From NCBI GenBank assembly GCA_963715285.1, contig CAVQRU010000010.1, positions 124,001-188,000 on the forward strand: DNA of 64,000 nucleotides, written 5' to 3'. Below are positions 16,335-25,673 of the stretch, piece after piece. Each line of letters opens with the position of its first letter. Positions within the stretch are counted from its first letter, which is position 1. This DNA is from Sva-07 sp963715285. Lineage in GTDB: Bacteria > Actinomycetota > Acidimicrobiia > Acidimicrobiales > Ilumatobacteraceae. Position numbers and translations under genes: made by a program. The notes under the pieces are model-generated. The model saw nothing but the letters and a program-made list of their open reading frames with translations. It was not told the origin of the DNA and did no database searches.

Positions 16335-17230
16335 GATGTTCCTCCTGTTGGGATGCTTGCGGTCGGGTCGGTGGCCGACCCGAGGGTTGCTCTGACGGTG
16401 TCGACGTCGTCGGGTGTCTTCGCGAGCGCACCGATGGTTGCTCGGGCGACATCCAGGTCCAGCTCCGTCACGCCGAGCGCGTGCAGCGCGCTGACCCAGT
16501 CGATCGCCTCGGCGAGGCCCGGCGGCTTGTCGAGTTCGAGGGTGCGGGCGCTCGACACGAACGCCGTGGCGGCGTCGATCAGGGCCGTGTCGGCGCCCGG
16601 CACGCGTCGCCGCACGATTGCCGCGGCGCGCTCGACGGCCGGATACTCGATCCAGTGGTAGTAGCAGCGGCGCTTGAGGGCGTCGTGCAACTCGCGGCTG
16701 CGGTTCGACGTGAGGATCACGATCGGCGGGCGGCTCGCCGTGAACGTGCCGATCTCGGGCACCGTCACCGACGATTCGCCGAGGAACTCGAGCAGCAGTG
16801 CTTCGAACTCGTCGTCGGAGCGGTCGATCTCGTCGATCAGCAGTACCGGAGGCACGTCGCCGGCGTGGCGCACCGCAGCGAGCAGCGGACGGTCGAGGAG
16901 GTAGTCCTCGGTGAACAGGTCGGTCTTGGAGATGTTCTCCGAGGTCACCTCGGCGAGGCGGATCGACAACATCTGGCGCGGATAGTTCCACTCGTACAGC
17001 GCTTCGGCGGCGGTGATGCCTTCGTAGCACTGGAGCCGGATCAACGGTGTCCCCAGGGCCTCGGCGAGCGCCTTCGCAGCGGTGGTCTTGCCGACGCCGG
17101 GTTCGCCTTCGAGCAGGAGTGGTTGTCCGAGTCGCATCGCGAGGAACAGCGCCATCGACAGTCCCTCGTCGACGAGGTAGTCGACGGCGTCCAGTTGCGC
17201 ACGCAGGTCGGTGAGGGACTGGTCCGACAT
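16331..17230 (-). CDS. coxD: MoxR-type AAA+ ATPase CoxD
   Basis: A 299-residue ATPase with Walker A GEPGVGKT (42-49), Walker B LLIDEID (130-136) and the sensor region VILTSNRSRELHDALKRRC. In CO oxidisers CoxD is an ATP-dependent chaperone required for sulfur and copper insertion into the CoxL active site. It overlaps neighbours by ATGA on both sides, so translation is coupled from the MobA-like gene through coxE. Confidence 0.92.
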   Translation of the reverse strand: MSDQSLTDLRAQLDAVDYLVDEGLSMALFLAMRLGQPLLLEGEPGVGKTTAAKALAEALGTPLIRLQCYEGITAAEALYEWNYPRQMLSIRLAEVTSENISKTDLFTEDYLLDRPLLAAVRHAGDVPPVLLIDEIDRSDDEFEALLLEFLGESSVTVPEIGTFTASRPPIVILTSNRSRELHDALKRRCYYHWIEYPAVERAAAIVRRRVPGADTALIDAATAFVSSARTLELDKPPGLAEAIDWVSALHALGVTELDLDVARATIGALAKTPDDVDTVRATLGSATDPTASIPTGGTS

Positions 17231-17820
17231 CAGGTCGACTCCAGCAAGCGCTCGTAGTCGGCCCACGTGTCGACGTCGATCGGCACCGGGCCGTCGATGA
17301 CGGCCTCGGTGACCGAGTACCGGCCGGATTCGAGGAGCTTCCACACGGCCTTGTCGCCGTGGAGCTCGGCGAGGTCGGCGAAGGTCGAACGGGCGAACCA
17401 GAACGGGTGACCGCGGCCGTCGTCGTATCGGCACACGGCGAGCGCAGCCTCGTCGGATTCCGCTGCCGCTCGCAGCGCGTCGACCGACGCCGGCTCGATG
17501 CCGGGCTGGTCGCCGAGGAGCAGCACGAGTGCTTCGGAACGCTGGTCGATCGCGGCCAGCGCGGCGACGATCGACGACGAACAACCCGTCGTGAAGTGCA
17601 CGTTGTCGACGACGTCGCAGCCCGACAGGTCGACCGTCGAACGGACGTCGTCGCCCGCGCCGCCGAGGGCGACGACGAGTTGGTCGAACCGGCAACGGCG
17701 AGCCATGTCGAGGGTTGCATCGAGCAGGGTGCGACCGTGGAAGTCGAGGAGCTGTTTCGGTCTGCCCAGCCGGCTCGATCCGCCGGCCGCGAGCACCAGC
17801 CCGGTCGTGAAGCGGCGCAC
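17230..17820 (-). CDS. MobA/MocA-like nucleotidyltransferase
   Basis: A 196-residue NTP transferase with GLVLAAGGSSRLGRPKQLL at the N-terminus (nucleotide-binding signature) and LLLGDQPGIEP (metal/acceptor region). Family members transfer CMP or GMP to molybdopterin; CO dehydrogenase carries the molybdopterin cytosine dinucleotide cofactor, so an MCD-forming role is likely from context. GTG 17820 overlaps the XdhC stop codon by one base, and its own stop overlaps the coxD start. Confidence 0.85.
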   Translation of the reverse strand: MRRFTTGLVLAAGGSSRLGRPKQLLDFHGRTLLDATLDMARRCRFDQLVVALGGAGDDVRSTVDLSGCDVVDNVHFTTGCSSSIVAALAAIDQRSEALVLLLGDQPGIEPASVDALRAAAESDEAALAVCRYDDGRGHPFWFARSTFADLAELHGDKAVWKLLESGRYSVTEAVIDGPVPIDVDTWADYERLLEST

Positions 17821-18716
17821 TATCCGACGCCGAGCTCCTCGGCGTACCGGGTTCGGCAGCCGGGGTTGCAGAACCAGTGGTCGATGCCGTCGTGGTGCAG
17901 ATGCGCCGTGTCGTCGCCGATCGTGACGGTCATGCCGCACACCGGATCGATGGCGGTGTCGGGCCGTTGCAGCGCCATCTCGGACTTGGGCGCCTCGAGA
18001 CCGTCGACGCGGATCGCCCGGACGACGTCGGCGAGGATCGACACGGCGATCTCCTCGGCGGTCCGAGCACCGATGTCCAGGCCGACGGGGCTGTGCACGA
18101 CCCGGCGCTCGTCCGGGTTCAGGTCGAGCGACTCGATGACGGCAGCCCCGCGGGTCCGGCTCGCCACGAGCCCGATGAACCCGACGCCGGCGTCGAGCGC
18201 CGAACGGATCGCCTGCTCCTCGCCGCGGCCGTGGCTCGCGATGATCACCGCCGTCGCATCGTCGACCATCTCGGCGTCGTGATCGACCGAGAAGCCCAGT
18301 GGTGCGCCGAACTGCACCAGCGCATCGGCGATGGGGGTGGTGCCGACCACGGCGATCCGGGCCGCGGGCAACTTGGGTTCGAGGAACACCTCGATGGCGC
18401 CCCCGGACAAGCAGGGGTTGACCACGGTGACGGCGCCCGGCGTGTCGGGGAACGTCTCGCTGCCGTCGGGCAGGATGCGCAGCAACACCGTGTCGCCGTG
18501 CTCCAAGGCGTCGAGGGCGGCCACGCGTACCGACTCCTCGGCACACTGGCCGCCGACGAATCCCTCGATCGAGCCGTCGGGCAGCACGAGTGCGGCGTCA
18601 CCCGGCCGCGCCGAAGTCGGGCACTGCGCCCGCACCACCGTTGCCTGCACGAACCGCCGCCGTTGGGCGATCAGCTCGCCGGCGCGGGCGGAGATCTGCT
18701 GTGCCATCGAGATCAT
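17820..18716 (-). CDS. XdhC/CoxF-family maturation protein with C-terminal YHS domain
   Basis: A 298-residue protein. The XdhC N-terminal domain (FVGGQCAEESV, VVNPCLSGGAIEVFL) and a Rossmann-like XdhC_C domain (RIAVVGTTPIADAL, IASHGRGEEQAI, IGLVASRTRGAAV, VGLDIGARTAEEIAVSI) are followed by a YHS metal-binding unit (DPVCGMTV, WFCNPGCRTRYAEELG) at about 255-298. XdhC proteins deliver sulfurated Mo cofactor to molybdenum hydroxylases; the YHS fusion suggests metal binding, possibly copper. ATG 18716 is chosen, with GGGAGGG upstream; ATG 18707 is possible. Confidence 0.87.
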   Translation of the reverse strand: MISMAQQISARAGELIAQRRRFVQATVVRAQCPTSARPGDAALVLPDGSIEGFVGGQCAEESVRVAALDALEHGDTVLLRILPDGSETFPDTPGAVTVVNPCLSGGAIEVFLEPKLPAARIAVVGTTPIADALVQFGAPLGFSVDHDAEMVDDATAVIIASHGRGEEQAIRSALDAGVGFIGLVASRTRGAAVIESLDLNPDERRVVHSPVGLDIGARTAEEIAVSILADVVRAIRVDGLEAPKSEMALQRPDTAIDPVCGMTVTIGDDTAHLHHDGIDHWFCNPGCRTRYAEELGVG

Positions 18717-18735
18717 CGGATCGCCAGCCCTCCCA

Positions 18736-21144
18736 TCAGATGGGAGGCGTGTGGTTGCCCTGCATCGTCTCCCACACACGACTCGGGGTCAGCGGCATGT
18801 CGGCGTGCCGGATGCCGTAGGGCTTGAGTGCGTCGACGACGGCATTGACGATCGCCGGGGGCGAACCCACGGTGGCCGACTCACCGACACCCTTGGCTCC
18901 GATGGGGTGGTGCGGCGACGGCGTGACGGTGTGGCCCGTTTCCCAGTTGGGGACCTCCATCGCCGTCGGGATCAGGTAGTCCATCAGCGACCCGGCGAGA
19001 CAGTTCCCGGCCTCGTCGAAGGAGATCATCTCCATGAGGGCCATGCCCACGCCGTCGGTGAGGCCACCGTGCACCTGGCCTTCGATGATCATCGGGTTGA
19101 TCTGCGTGCCGCAGTCGTCGACGGCGATGAACCGCCGCACCGTGACCTGGGCGGTACCGGGGTCGATGTCGACCACGCAGATGTACGCACCGAACGGATA
19201 GGTGAGGTTGTCCGGGTTGTAGCAGATCTGCGCCTCGAGGCCGCCTTCGACGCCCTCGGGGAGGTCGCCGGCACCGTGCGCCTTCATCGCGACGTCCTGG
19301 ATGGTGACCGACTTCTCGGGGTCGCCCTTCACGCGGAACGTGCCGGCTTCGTACTCGATGTCGGCGACCGACACCTCGAGCATCCCCGACGCGATGATCT
19401 GCGCCTTGTCGCGCACCTTCCGCGCAACGAGCGCCGCGGCAGCTCCGGACACCGGCGTCGAGCGCGAGCCGTAGGTGCCGAGACCGAACGGCGTGTTGTC
19501 GGTGTCTCCGTGCACGACCTCGATGTCGTCCGGCGGGATCCCGATCTCCTCGGCGATGATCTGGGCAAACGTCGTCTCGTGACCCTGTCCCTGGGTCTTG
19601 ACCGAGAGCCTGACGACCGCCTTGCCGGTCGGGTGGATCCGGAGTTCGCAACCGTCGGCCATGCCCAGGCCGAGGATGTCCATGTCCTTGCGGGGTCCGG
19701 CACCGACCGCTTCGGTGAAGAACGAGATGCCGATACCCATCAGCTCGCCGCGTTCGCGCTTCTCGGCCTGCTCCTTGCGGAGTTCGTCGTACCCGGCCAT
19801 CGCCATGGCCTTGCGCATGGTGGGTTCGTAGTTGCCGGAGTCGTAGATCCACCCGGTCTTCGTCTCGTACGGGAACTGGTCGGGTTGGATGAAGTTCTTC
19901 AGGCGCAACTCGGCGGGATCCATGTCGAGCTCGTGGGCGAGCACGTCGACCATGCGCTCGACGAGGTACACCGCCTCGGTGATCCGGAACGAGCACGCGT
20001 AGGCGACACCGCCAGGCGCCTTGTTCGTGTACACGGCCGTCATGTGGGCGTAGGCGGCTTCGAGGTCGTAGCTGCCGGTGAACACACCGAAGAAGCCGGC
20101 GGGGTACTTGGTCGGGGCGGCGACCCCGTTGAAGGCGCCGTGGTCGGCGAGCACGTGTGTGCGGATGGCGCGGATCTTGCCGTCCTTCGACGCCGCGATC
20201 TCGCCGCGCATCACGTAGTCGCGGGCGAAACCGGTGCTCACCAGGTTCTCCGTACGATCCTCCATCCACTTCACCGGCTTTCCGATGACGAGTGAGGCGA
20301 CGATCGCGCAGACGTATCCCGGGTAGATCGGCACCTTGTTGCCGAAGCCACCTCCGATGTCGGGGGCGATGATCCGGATCTTGTGCTCGGGCAGCCCGGC
20401 CACGAGCGCGTACACGGTGCGGTGGGCGTGGGGAGCCTGCGTGGTGCTCCAGAGTGTGAGCTTGCCGGACACCCGCTCGTAGTCGGCGACGCAACCGCAG
20501 GTCTCCATCGGGGCGGGGTGCACACGCGGGTACACGATGTCCTCGCTGACGACCACGTCGGCGTCGGCGAAGACGGCCTCGGTGGCGTCCTTGTCGCCGG
20601 TCTCCCAGTCGAAGCAGTGGTTGTTCGTCTTGCCCTCGAGGTCGTCGCGGATGATCGGCGCGTCGGGCTCGAGCGCCTTGCGGACGTCGATCACCGGGTC
20701 GAGATCGTCGTACTCGACGTCGATGAGTTCGAGCGCGTCGCGCGCCGAATACCGGTCCTCGGCGACGACGAACGCGACCTCCTGGTGCTGGAAGCGCACC
20801 TTGTCGGTGGCGAGCACGGCTTGGACGTCGTTCGACAGCGTCGGCATCCACGCGAGGTTCTGCTCGGCGAGGTCGGCGCCGGTGATGACCGCGACCACCT
20901 TGGGGTGCGCTTCGGCAGCACTCTTGTCGATGCTGACGATGCGGGCATGGGCGAGGGGCGATCGCAGGATCGCGAGGTGCAGCATGCCCGGGAGCTGCAC
21001 GTCGTCGCAGTACTGGCCCATTCCTCGAACGAACCGGGGGTCCTCCTTGCGGAGCATGCGACCGAAGCCGACCGGCTTGTGATCGTTGAGGTTGTTGTCC
21101 GGTGTCGGTACGGCGTTGGTGTCGACGTCGTCGGTGATGGTCAT
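18736..21144 (-). CDS. coxL: Aerobic CO dehydrogenase large subunit, form I
   Basis: An 802-residue molybdenum subunit oxidising CO to CO2. The active-site loop AYACSFR (381-387) has Cys384, the ligand of copper in the Cu-S-Mo site, and fits the form I AYXCSFR pattern rather than form II AYXGAGR. The position X is Ala here, where the well-known Oligotropha enzyme has Arg. Other signatures are QAPH (237-240), GGGFGNK (264-270) and the catalytic Glu755 in GAKGVGESATVG. The length is normal. It overlaps coxS by ATGA. Confidence 0.96.
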   Translation of the reverse strand: MTITDDVDTNAVPTPDNNLNDHKPVGFGRMLRKEDPRFVRGMGQYCDDVQLPGMLHLAILRSPLAHARIVSIDKSAAEAHPKVVAVITGADLAEQNLAWMPTLSNDVQAVLATDKVRFQHQEVAFVVAEDRYSARDALELIDVEYDDLDPVIDVRKALEPDAPIIRDDLEGKTNNHCFDWETGDKDATEAVFADADVVVSEDIVYPRVHPAPMETCGCVADYERVSGKLTLWSTTQAPHAHRTVYALVAGLPEHKIRIIAPDIGGGFGNKVPIYPGYVCAIVASLVIGKPVKWMEDRTENLVSTGFARDYVMRGEIAASKDGKIRAIRTHVLADHGAFNGVAAPTKYPAGFFGVFTGSYDLEAAYAHMTAVYTNKAPGGVAYACSFRITEAVYLVERMVDVLAHELDMDPAELRLKNFIQPDQFPYETKTGWIYDSGNYEPTMRKAMAMAGYDELRKEQAEKRERGELMGIGISFFTEAVGAGPRKDMDILGLGMADGCELRIHPTGKAVVRLSVKTQGQGHETTFAQIIAEEIGIPPDDIEVVHGDTDNTPFGLGTYGSRSTPVSGAAAALVARKVRDKAQIIASGMLEVSVADIEYEAGTFRVKGDPEKSVTIQDVAMKAHGAGDLPEGVEGGLEAQICYNPDNLTYPFGAYICVVDIDPGTAQVTVRRFIAVDDCGTQINPMIIEGQVHGGLTDGVGMALMEMISFDEAGNCLAGSLMDYLIPTAMEVPNWETGHTVTPSPHHPIGAKGVGESATVGSPPAIVNAVVDALKPYGIRHADMPLTPSRVWETMQGNHTPPI

Positions 21145-21641
21145 GATGCGCTCCCGGTGGGGCTGAGTGTGACGGCTTGTTCGCGTTCCTTGGCGGCGGC
21201 CCACTGGATCGAGCGGACGATGGTGGCGTAGCCGGTGCAGCGGCAGATCTGGCCGCTGATCGCTTCGCGGATCTCGTCGTCGGTGGGATCGGGGTTGCGG
21301 TCGATGAGGGCTCGGGCGGTCATCATCATCCCTGGTGTGCAGAATCCGCACTGCAGGCCGTGGCACTGGATGAAGCCTTCCTGCACGGGGTCGAGTTCGC
21401 CGTCGACCTCGAGGCCCTCGACCGTACGCACCTCGTGCCCGCCGGCCATGGCGGCGAGCGTGGTGCAACTCTTCACGGGCTCGCCGTCGACCCACACGAC
21501 GCAGGTGCCGCAGTTGCTGGTGTCGCACCCCCAGTGGGTGCCGGTCATGCCGAGGTGATCGCGTAGGTAGTGCACGAGCAGTGTGCGCGGCTCGATGTCA
21601 CTCGTGACCTCTTCGCCGTTGATGTTCATCGTGACGTCCAT
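21141..21641 (-). CDS. coxS: Aerobic CO dehydrogenase small (iron-sulfur) subunit
   Basis: A 166-residue protein carrying two [2Fe-2S] clusters. Cys39, 44, 47 and 59 form the plant-ferredoxin-type cluster (GCDTSNCGTC). Cys98, 101, 133 and 135 (LQCGFC, ICRCTGY) form the second, near the molybdenum cofactor. It passes electrons from CoxL to the FAD in CoxM. AAAGGA lies seven bases before ATG 21641. Confidence 0.95.
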   Translation of the reverse strand: MDVTMNINGEEVTSDIEPRTLLVHYLRDHLGMTGTHWGCDTSNCGTCVVWVDGEPVKSCTTLAAMAGGHEVRTVEGLEVDGELDPVQEGFIQCHGLQCGFCTPGMMMTARALIDRNPDPTDDEIREAISGQICRCTGYATIVRSIQWAAAKEREQAVTLSPTGSAS

Positions 21642-21663
21642 GTCATGGTCCTTTCGTGCCTGC

Positions 21664-22533
21664 TCAGGCGGTGGCGCGTTCGACGGCCTTGCGGAGCGAA
21701 CGGATCGTGAGTTCCTTCGCGAGGTGGGTCTTGTAGGCGACGGTTCCCCGCGTGTCCTCGGCGGGTGAACAGTTGTCGGCGGCGATCTGCCCGACGAGTG
21801 CGTACAGCTCCTCCGACGGCGGTTGGCCGCGCAGTGCCGCGGAGATCGGTTCGATGTTGGTGAGATTGGGGCCGACGGCGCACAGGCCCACGCGGCCGTC
21901 CGCGATCACGTCGCCGTTCATGGTGACCGCGGCGCCCGCGGACGCGACGGCCCAGTCGCCGGCTCGCCGCTCCACCTTGTGGTAGGCGCTCGAGGAGTGT
22001 GGTCGGATCGGGATCCGGACCTCGGTGAGCATCTCGCCGTCGCCGACGGCGGTCTCGTAGGGGCCGCGGTGGAAGTCGTGCATCGACACGACGCGTTCGC
22101 CCGACCCGCTTCGGATCACGCACTGTGCCTCGACGGCATCGCAGACGGCCGACAGGTCCTCGGACGGGTCGGCCTGGCAGAGGGAGCCGCCGAGGGTGCC
22201 GCGGTTGCGGACCACGGGATCGGCGATGACCTTCTCGGCGTCGCGGAAGATCGGGAGCACCCGTGCGAGTTCGTCGCTCTCGAGCAGCTCCCGATGGCGG
22301 GTGAGCGCACCGATGCGGACCTCGTTGTCGGTGAAGCGGATGTACGACAGTTCGGCGCCGAGGTCGTTGATGTCGATCAGGTACTCCGGGTTGGCGAGCC
22401 TGAGCTTCATCATCGGCAGCAGGCTGTGGCCCCCTGCAACGATCCGTGCCTCGCTCCCCAGTCGTTCCATCAGTGCAATCGCGTGGTCGACGCTCGTCGC
22501 CCGTTCGTACTCGAACGGTGCTGGTACCTGCAT
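21664..22533 (-). CDS. coxM: Aerobic CO dehydrogenase medium (FAD) subunit
   Basis: A 289-residue flavoprotein with the two FAD motifs AGGHSLLP and TLGGSLCQADP and the family ending region. It accepts electrons from CoxS and hands them to the quinone pool. It is the first gene of the operon, giving the M-S-L order typical of form I. A minus-strand promoter is visible at 22565-22593. Confidence 0.94.
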   Translation of the reverse strand: MQVPAPFEYERATSVDHAIALMERLGSEARIVAGGHSLLPMMKLRLANPEYLIDINDLGAELSYIRFTDNEVRIGALTRHRELLESDELARVLPIFRDAEKVIADPVVRNRGTLGGSLCQADPSEDLSAVCDAVEAQCVIRSGSGERVVSMHDFHRGPYETAVGDGEMLTEVRIPIRPHSSSAYHKVERRAGDWAVASAGAAVTMNGDVIADGRVGLCAVGPNLTNIEPISAALRGQPPSEELYALVGQIAADNCSPAEDTRGTVAYKTHLAKELTIRSLRKAVERATA

Positions 22534-22564
22534 GGTGCCCCCTTCGTGTGTTGCCCCCCACAGC

Positions 22565-22593
22565 ACTTTGGCCGTTCGGGCTCTCCGAGTCAA
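22565..22593 (-). promoter_or_regulatory. Promoter of the cox operon
   Basis: On the minus strand TTGACT (22593-22588) and CAAAGT (22570-22565) are separated by 17 bp, a good vegetative-type promoter. The predicted transcript has a leader of about 25-30 bases before coxM. The promoter lies in the gap shared with the divergent LysR gene. Confidence 0.6.
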
Positions 22594-22628
22594 CGCCGAC
22601 TTCAGCGAATGGTTAACTTCCCGTGCTG

Positions 22629-23579
22629 ATGACACCGACGCAGCTCCGCACGTTTGCTGCCGTCGCCCGCCACGGCAGCTCGAAGGCTGCTGCGGCCGAG
22701 CTCGGGGTGACCGAGGCCGCCGTGTCGGGACATGTTGGCGCGCTTCGCAAGGAGCTCGGTGACGAGTTGTTCCGTCGGTCGGCTGCAGGGCTCAGTTTCA
22801 CTCCGGGAGGGCTGCGCTTGGCGTCGCGGGCCGTCGAACTGCTCGGTCTCCAGGACCAGACCCGGCGGGAGGTTCGCGCGGCCGCCGACGGTCAACGCAT
22901 CCTGCGGATCGCGGTGTCGTCGTTGTTCGGGGAATACGCCGCTCCGGGACTGATCGAGCTGTTCTCCACCCGCGCCGACGACCTCGAGGTGGAGATGAGC
23001 GTCTGTGCCCCCGTCGACTTCGATCGTCTGCTGGTGGCGCGAGCGATCGACGTCGCGATCGGCCCCACCTTGCGCCAACAGCGCGAGGGCATCACGAGCA
23101 AGGAGTTCCTGCGGTACCAGGTCGCGGCGGTCGTCGGCGTCGAGCACCCGCTTGCCACGACCGGTTCGAGGGATCTCGCGGCGCACACGTGGCTGCTGGG
23201 GCCTTCGGCGGTCGACCCGTCGAGCAGCGCCTCGCGGATGCTGAAGCGTCTCGGTGTCGCCGAGCAGCGTCAGCGGATCTTCCAGAACCACGCTGCGGCG
23301 CTCGCCGAGGCGAGGGGCGGGCACGGCATCGCGTTGTGTCCGATGCACATGTTGGCAGCGGAGCTCGGCGACGGTCGCCTGGTACGGGTCCAGGCACCCG
23401 GGTCGATGGTCGACGGCGTCTACGCGACCTACGTGCTCCGCCAGCAGACACCGAATCCGCTGGCGAGCGAGCTGGTGCGCTTCATCTCGACACCGAGGGC
23501 GACCCAGGCGATGCTCACGGGGAGCGGCACGAACGTCCGCCGCTTCCGGCCGCGCGTGCACGTCACACTGTGGAGCTGA
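22629..23579 (+). CDS. LysR-family regulator divergent from the cox operon
   Basis: A 316-residue LTTR. Its N-terminal helix-turn-helix reads QLRTFAAVARHGSSKAAAAE and VSGHVGALRKELGDELF, followed by an effector domain from ILRIAVSSLFGEYAAPG. Divergent placement 95 bp from coxM makes it the probable cox activator, by analogy with LysR genes flanking cox clusters. ATG 22629 is preferred, with TAACTT ending nine bases upstream; GTG 22623 is possible. The C-terminus is basic (NVRRFRPRVHV). Confidence 0.85.
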   Translation: MTPTQLRTFAAVARHGSSKAAAAELGVTEAAVSGHVGALRKELGDELFRRSAAGLSFTPGGLRLASRAVELLGLQDQTRREVRAAADGQRILRIAVSSLFGEYAAPGLIELFSTRADDLEVEMSVCAPVDFDRLLVARAIDVAIGPTLRQQREGITSKEFLRYQVAAVVGVEHPLATTGSRDLAAHTWLLGPSAVDPSSSASRMLKRLGVAEQRQRIFQNHAAALAEARGGHGIALCPMHMLAAELGDGRLVRVQAPGSMVDGVYATYVLRQQTPNPLASELVRFISTPRATQAMLTGSGTNVRRFRPRVHVTLWS

Positions 23580-23596
23580 CGTCGACGGTCGACGCC

Positions 23597-23602
23597 TAGG
23601 GT
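23597..23602 (+). promoter_or_regulatory. -10 box TAGGGT, leaderless promoter
   Basis: The box ends six bases before ATG 23609 of the NADP-dependent oxidoreductase gene. Confidence 0.6.
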
Positions 23603-23608
23603 GCGGTC

Positions 23609-24601
23609 ATGACCGGACTCAACCGCCGCATCACGCTCGCCCAGCGACCCGTCGGAACGGTCACCGCCGACTGTTTCGCAACCGACGAGGTGGAGATCCC
23701 GACACCCGGCCCGGGCGAGGTGCTCGTGAAGGTGGGGTGGCTGTCGATCGATCCGACGATCCGGGGGTGGATGGCGATGGACACCTACCTCCCGGCGATC
23801 GAGATCGGCGCTCCGATCCGCAGCGGTGGTCTGGGCGAGGTGATCGAGTCGAACAACGACGCGTACCCGGTGGGCTCCACGCTGTTCGGCATGACGGGCT
23901 GGCAGGAGTATGCGGTGATGGGGGCGGGGAGCAACCTGATCCCCGACGGGATCGATCCGACCGCGGCGCTGAGCGTGTTCGGGGTGACCGGGCTGACCGC
24001 CTACTTCGGTCTGCTCGACGTCGGCAGGCCGGTGGCCGGCGAGACCGTCCTCGTGTCCGGTGCGGCCGGGGCGACCGGCTCGGTCGTCGGCCAGATCGCC
24101 CGGATCAAGGGCTGTCGTGTCGTCGGCATCGCCGGGTCCGCCGAGAAGTGCGCCTGGCTCGTCGACGAACTCGGCTTCGATGCAGCGATCAACTACAAGA
24201 CCGACGACGTCGGCAAGGCGATCCGGGCGGCGTGCCCGAAGGGCGTCGACGTCTTCTTCGACAACGTGGGCGGCGACATCCTCGAGGCCGGCATCGCCAA
24301 CCTCGCACTGCGCGGCCGCATCGTGCTGTGCGGGGCGATCGCCACCTACAACGACGACACGCCGCGGCCCGGACCCCGCAACCTGTCGCTGCTGATCTCG
24401 CAGCGCGGGCGGATGGAGGGCTTCATCGTCCTCGACTACATGCGCCGCGCCAACGAGGCGATCGGCGAACTGGCCGGCTGGGTGATGGGCGGCGACCTGA
24501 AGTTCGCGGTCGACGTGGTCGACGGCCTCGACAACGCCCCGGCTGCACTCGATCGCCTGTTCACCGGTGCCAACCAGGGCAAGGTGATGGTCCGTCTGTA
24601 G
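23609..24601 (+). CDS. CurA-like NADP-dependent medium-chain oxidoreductase
   Basis: A 330-residue zinc-independent MDR enzyme. It shows WLSIDPTIRGWM near the N-terminus, the cofactor loop VSGAAGATGSVVGQIA and VDVFFDNVGGDILEA, and ends GKVMVRL, all typical of the curcumin/dihydrocurcumin reductase and leukotriene B4 dehydrogenase group reducing enone double bonds. The physiological substrate is unknown. It is a single gene. Confidence 0.88.
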   Translation: MTGLNRRITLAQRPVGTVTADCFATDEVEIPTPGPGEVLVKVGWLSIDPTIRGWMAMDTYLPAIEIGAPIRSGGLGEVIESNNDAYPVGSTLFGMTGWQEYAVMGAGSNLIPDGIDPTAALSVFGVTGLTAYFGLLDVGRPVAGETVLVSGAAGATGSVVGQIARIKGCRVVGIAGSAEKCAWLVDELGFDAAINYKTDDVGKAIRAACPKGVDVFFDNVGGDILEAGIANLALRGRIVLCGAIATYNDDTPRPGPRNLSLLISQRGRMEGFIVLDYMRRANEAIGELAGWVMGGDLKFAVDVVDGLDNAPAALDRLFTGANQGKVMVRL

Positions 24602-24647
24602 GTGGCACCGAGCGGACCGCGAACGCCGAGGACGGTGAGGGCGCTGC

Positions 24648-25493
24648 TCACGCGGGTTTGCGGGCGATCACGAACTGCTGGTCGTTGCAGAACCGGTAGA
24701 TGCCGTTGCGGTCTCGGAGGCTCTCGACGGCCTCCATCACCTGGGGCCGCAGCACGTCGGGGCCGACGTGCTCGAGCGCCGGCACCGCTGGTCCGATGCT
24801 GGCGAGCGCGCGCCAGGCGATGTCGGCGTCTGGCCATTCGAGCGTCGAGACTCGGCCGCCTCGCTCGACGACGTCGAAGCCGGTCGATTCGAGCATGTCC
24901 TCGGCCACGCCGGGGCGCGAGATGTTGTTCGTGCGGCGCATCCCGTCGAGGTGCGGCTCGGGTGCGTTGAGCGCGAACGCCAGGAAGCAGGCGCGCAAGT
25001 CGAGGTGCCCCTTGCCCCAGAAGCTGATCCCGATGCGGCCGCCGGGCTTGAGCACGCGATGCGCCTCGACGAGCGCGCCCTCGCACCCGCCCCACACCCC
25101 GTTGATCGAGGTGACGGCGTCGAAGGACTCGTCCGCCCACGGCAGCTCGAACATGTTGCCGACGCGCACGTCGGCGTCCGGCGCGCGATCGCGGGCGATC
25201 TCGACCAGCGGTTCCGCAGCGTCGATCCCGGCGGTGGTGGCGCCCATCGCGTCGGCGTAGCGGATCGCGAGCCCTGACCCGCAGGCGATGTCGAGCACCG
25301 AGGTTCCCTCGTCGACGCCGACGCGTCGGAAGATCGCCTCGATGACGTCGATGGCATAGTGCTCGAAGAGGCACGCCCAGTCGCGTGACCGTCGGCCCCA
25401 GGCGCTGCCGGCCACCTCCCAGTCGTGGCCCTCCGGTGTGTCGGCCGGTTGATCCTTGCCCGTCGTGTCGTGGGTCGTGTCGTTCACGGTCAT
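24648..25493 (-). CDS. Class I SAM-dependent methyltransferase
   Basis: A 281-residue enzyme with motif I VLDIACGSGLAIRYA, LPWADESFDAVTSI and HRVLKPGGRIGISFWG. A Thr/Asp-rich N-terminal tail precedes the domain. It resembles type 11 methyltransferases; the acceptor is unknown. The start is uncertain: ATG 25493 has CACGAT seven bases upstream, while ATG 25502 is in frame. Confidence 0.8.
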   Translation of the reverse strand: MTVNDTTHDTTGKDQPADTPEGHDWEVAGSAWGRRSRDWACLFEHYAIDVIEAIFRRVGVDEGTSVLDIACGSGLAIRYADAMGATTAGIDAAEPLVEIARDRAPDADVRVGNMFELPWADESFDAVTSINGVWGGCEGALVEAHRVLKPGGRIGISFWGKGHLDLRACFLAFALNAPEPHLDGMRRTNNISRPGVAEDMLESTGFDVVERGGRVSTLEWPDADIAWRALASIGPAVPALEHVGPDVLRPQVMEAVESLRDRNGIYRFCNDQQFVIARKPA

Positions 25494-25673
25494 GGGTTCC
25501 ATCGTGACGATGTGGGCCCGCCAGGTCTTGGAGACCGGGTGGAGATGCATCTCCCGGTCATCTCCATGCCGTCTCCAAGCATCGGTTCGAGCGATCCGTC
25601 ACGGTGGTGGCCGACAACCACACCAACCCCGTACGGGACATCGATCCCGGATGGACACCAAGGAGCAACCACC

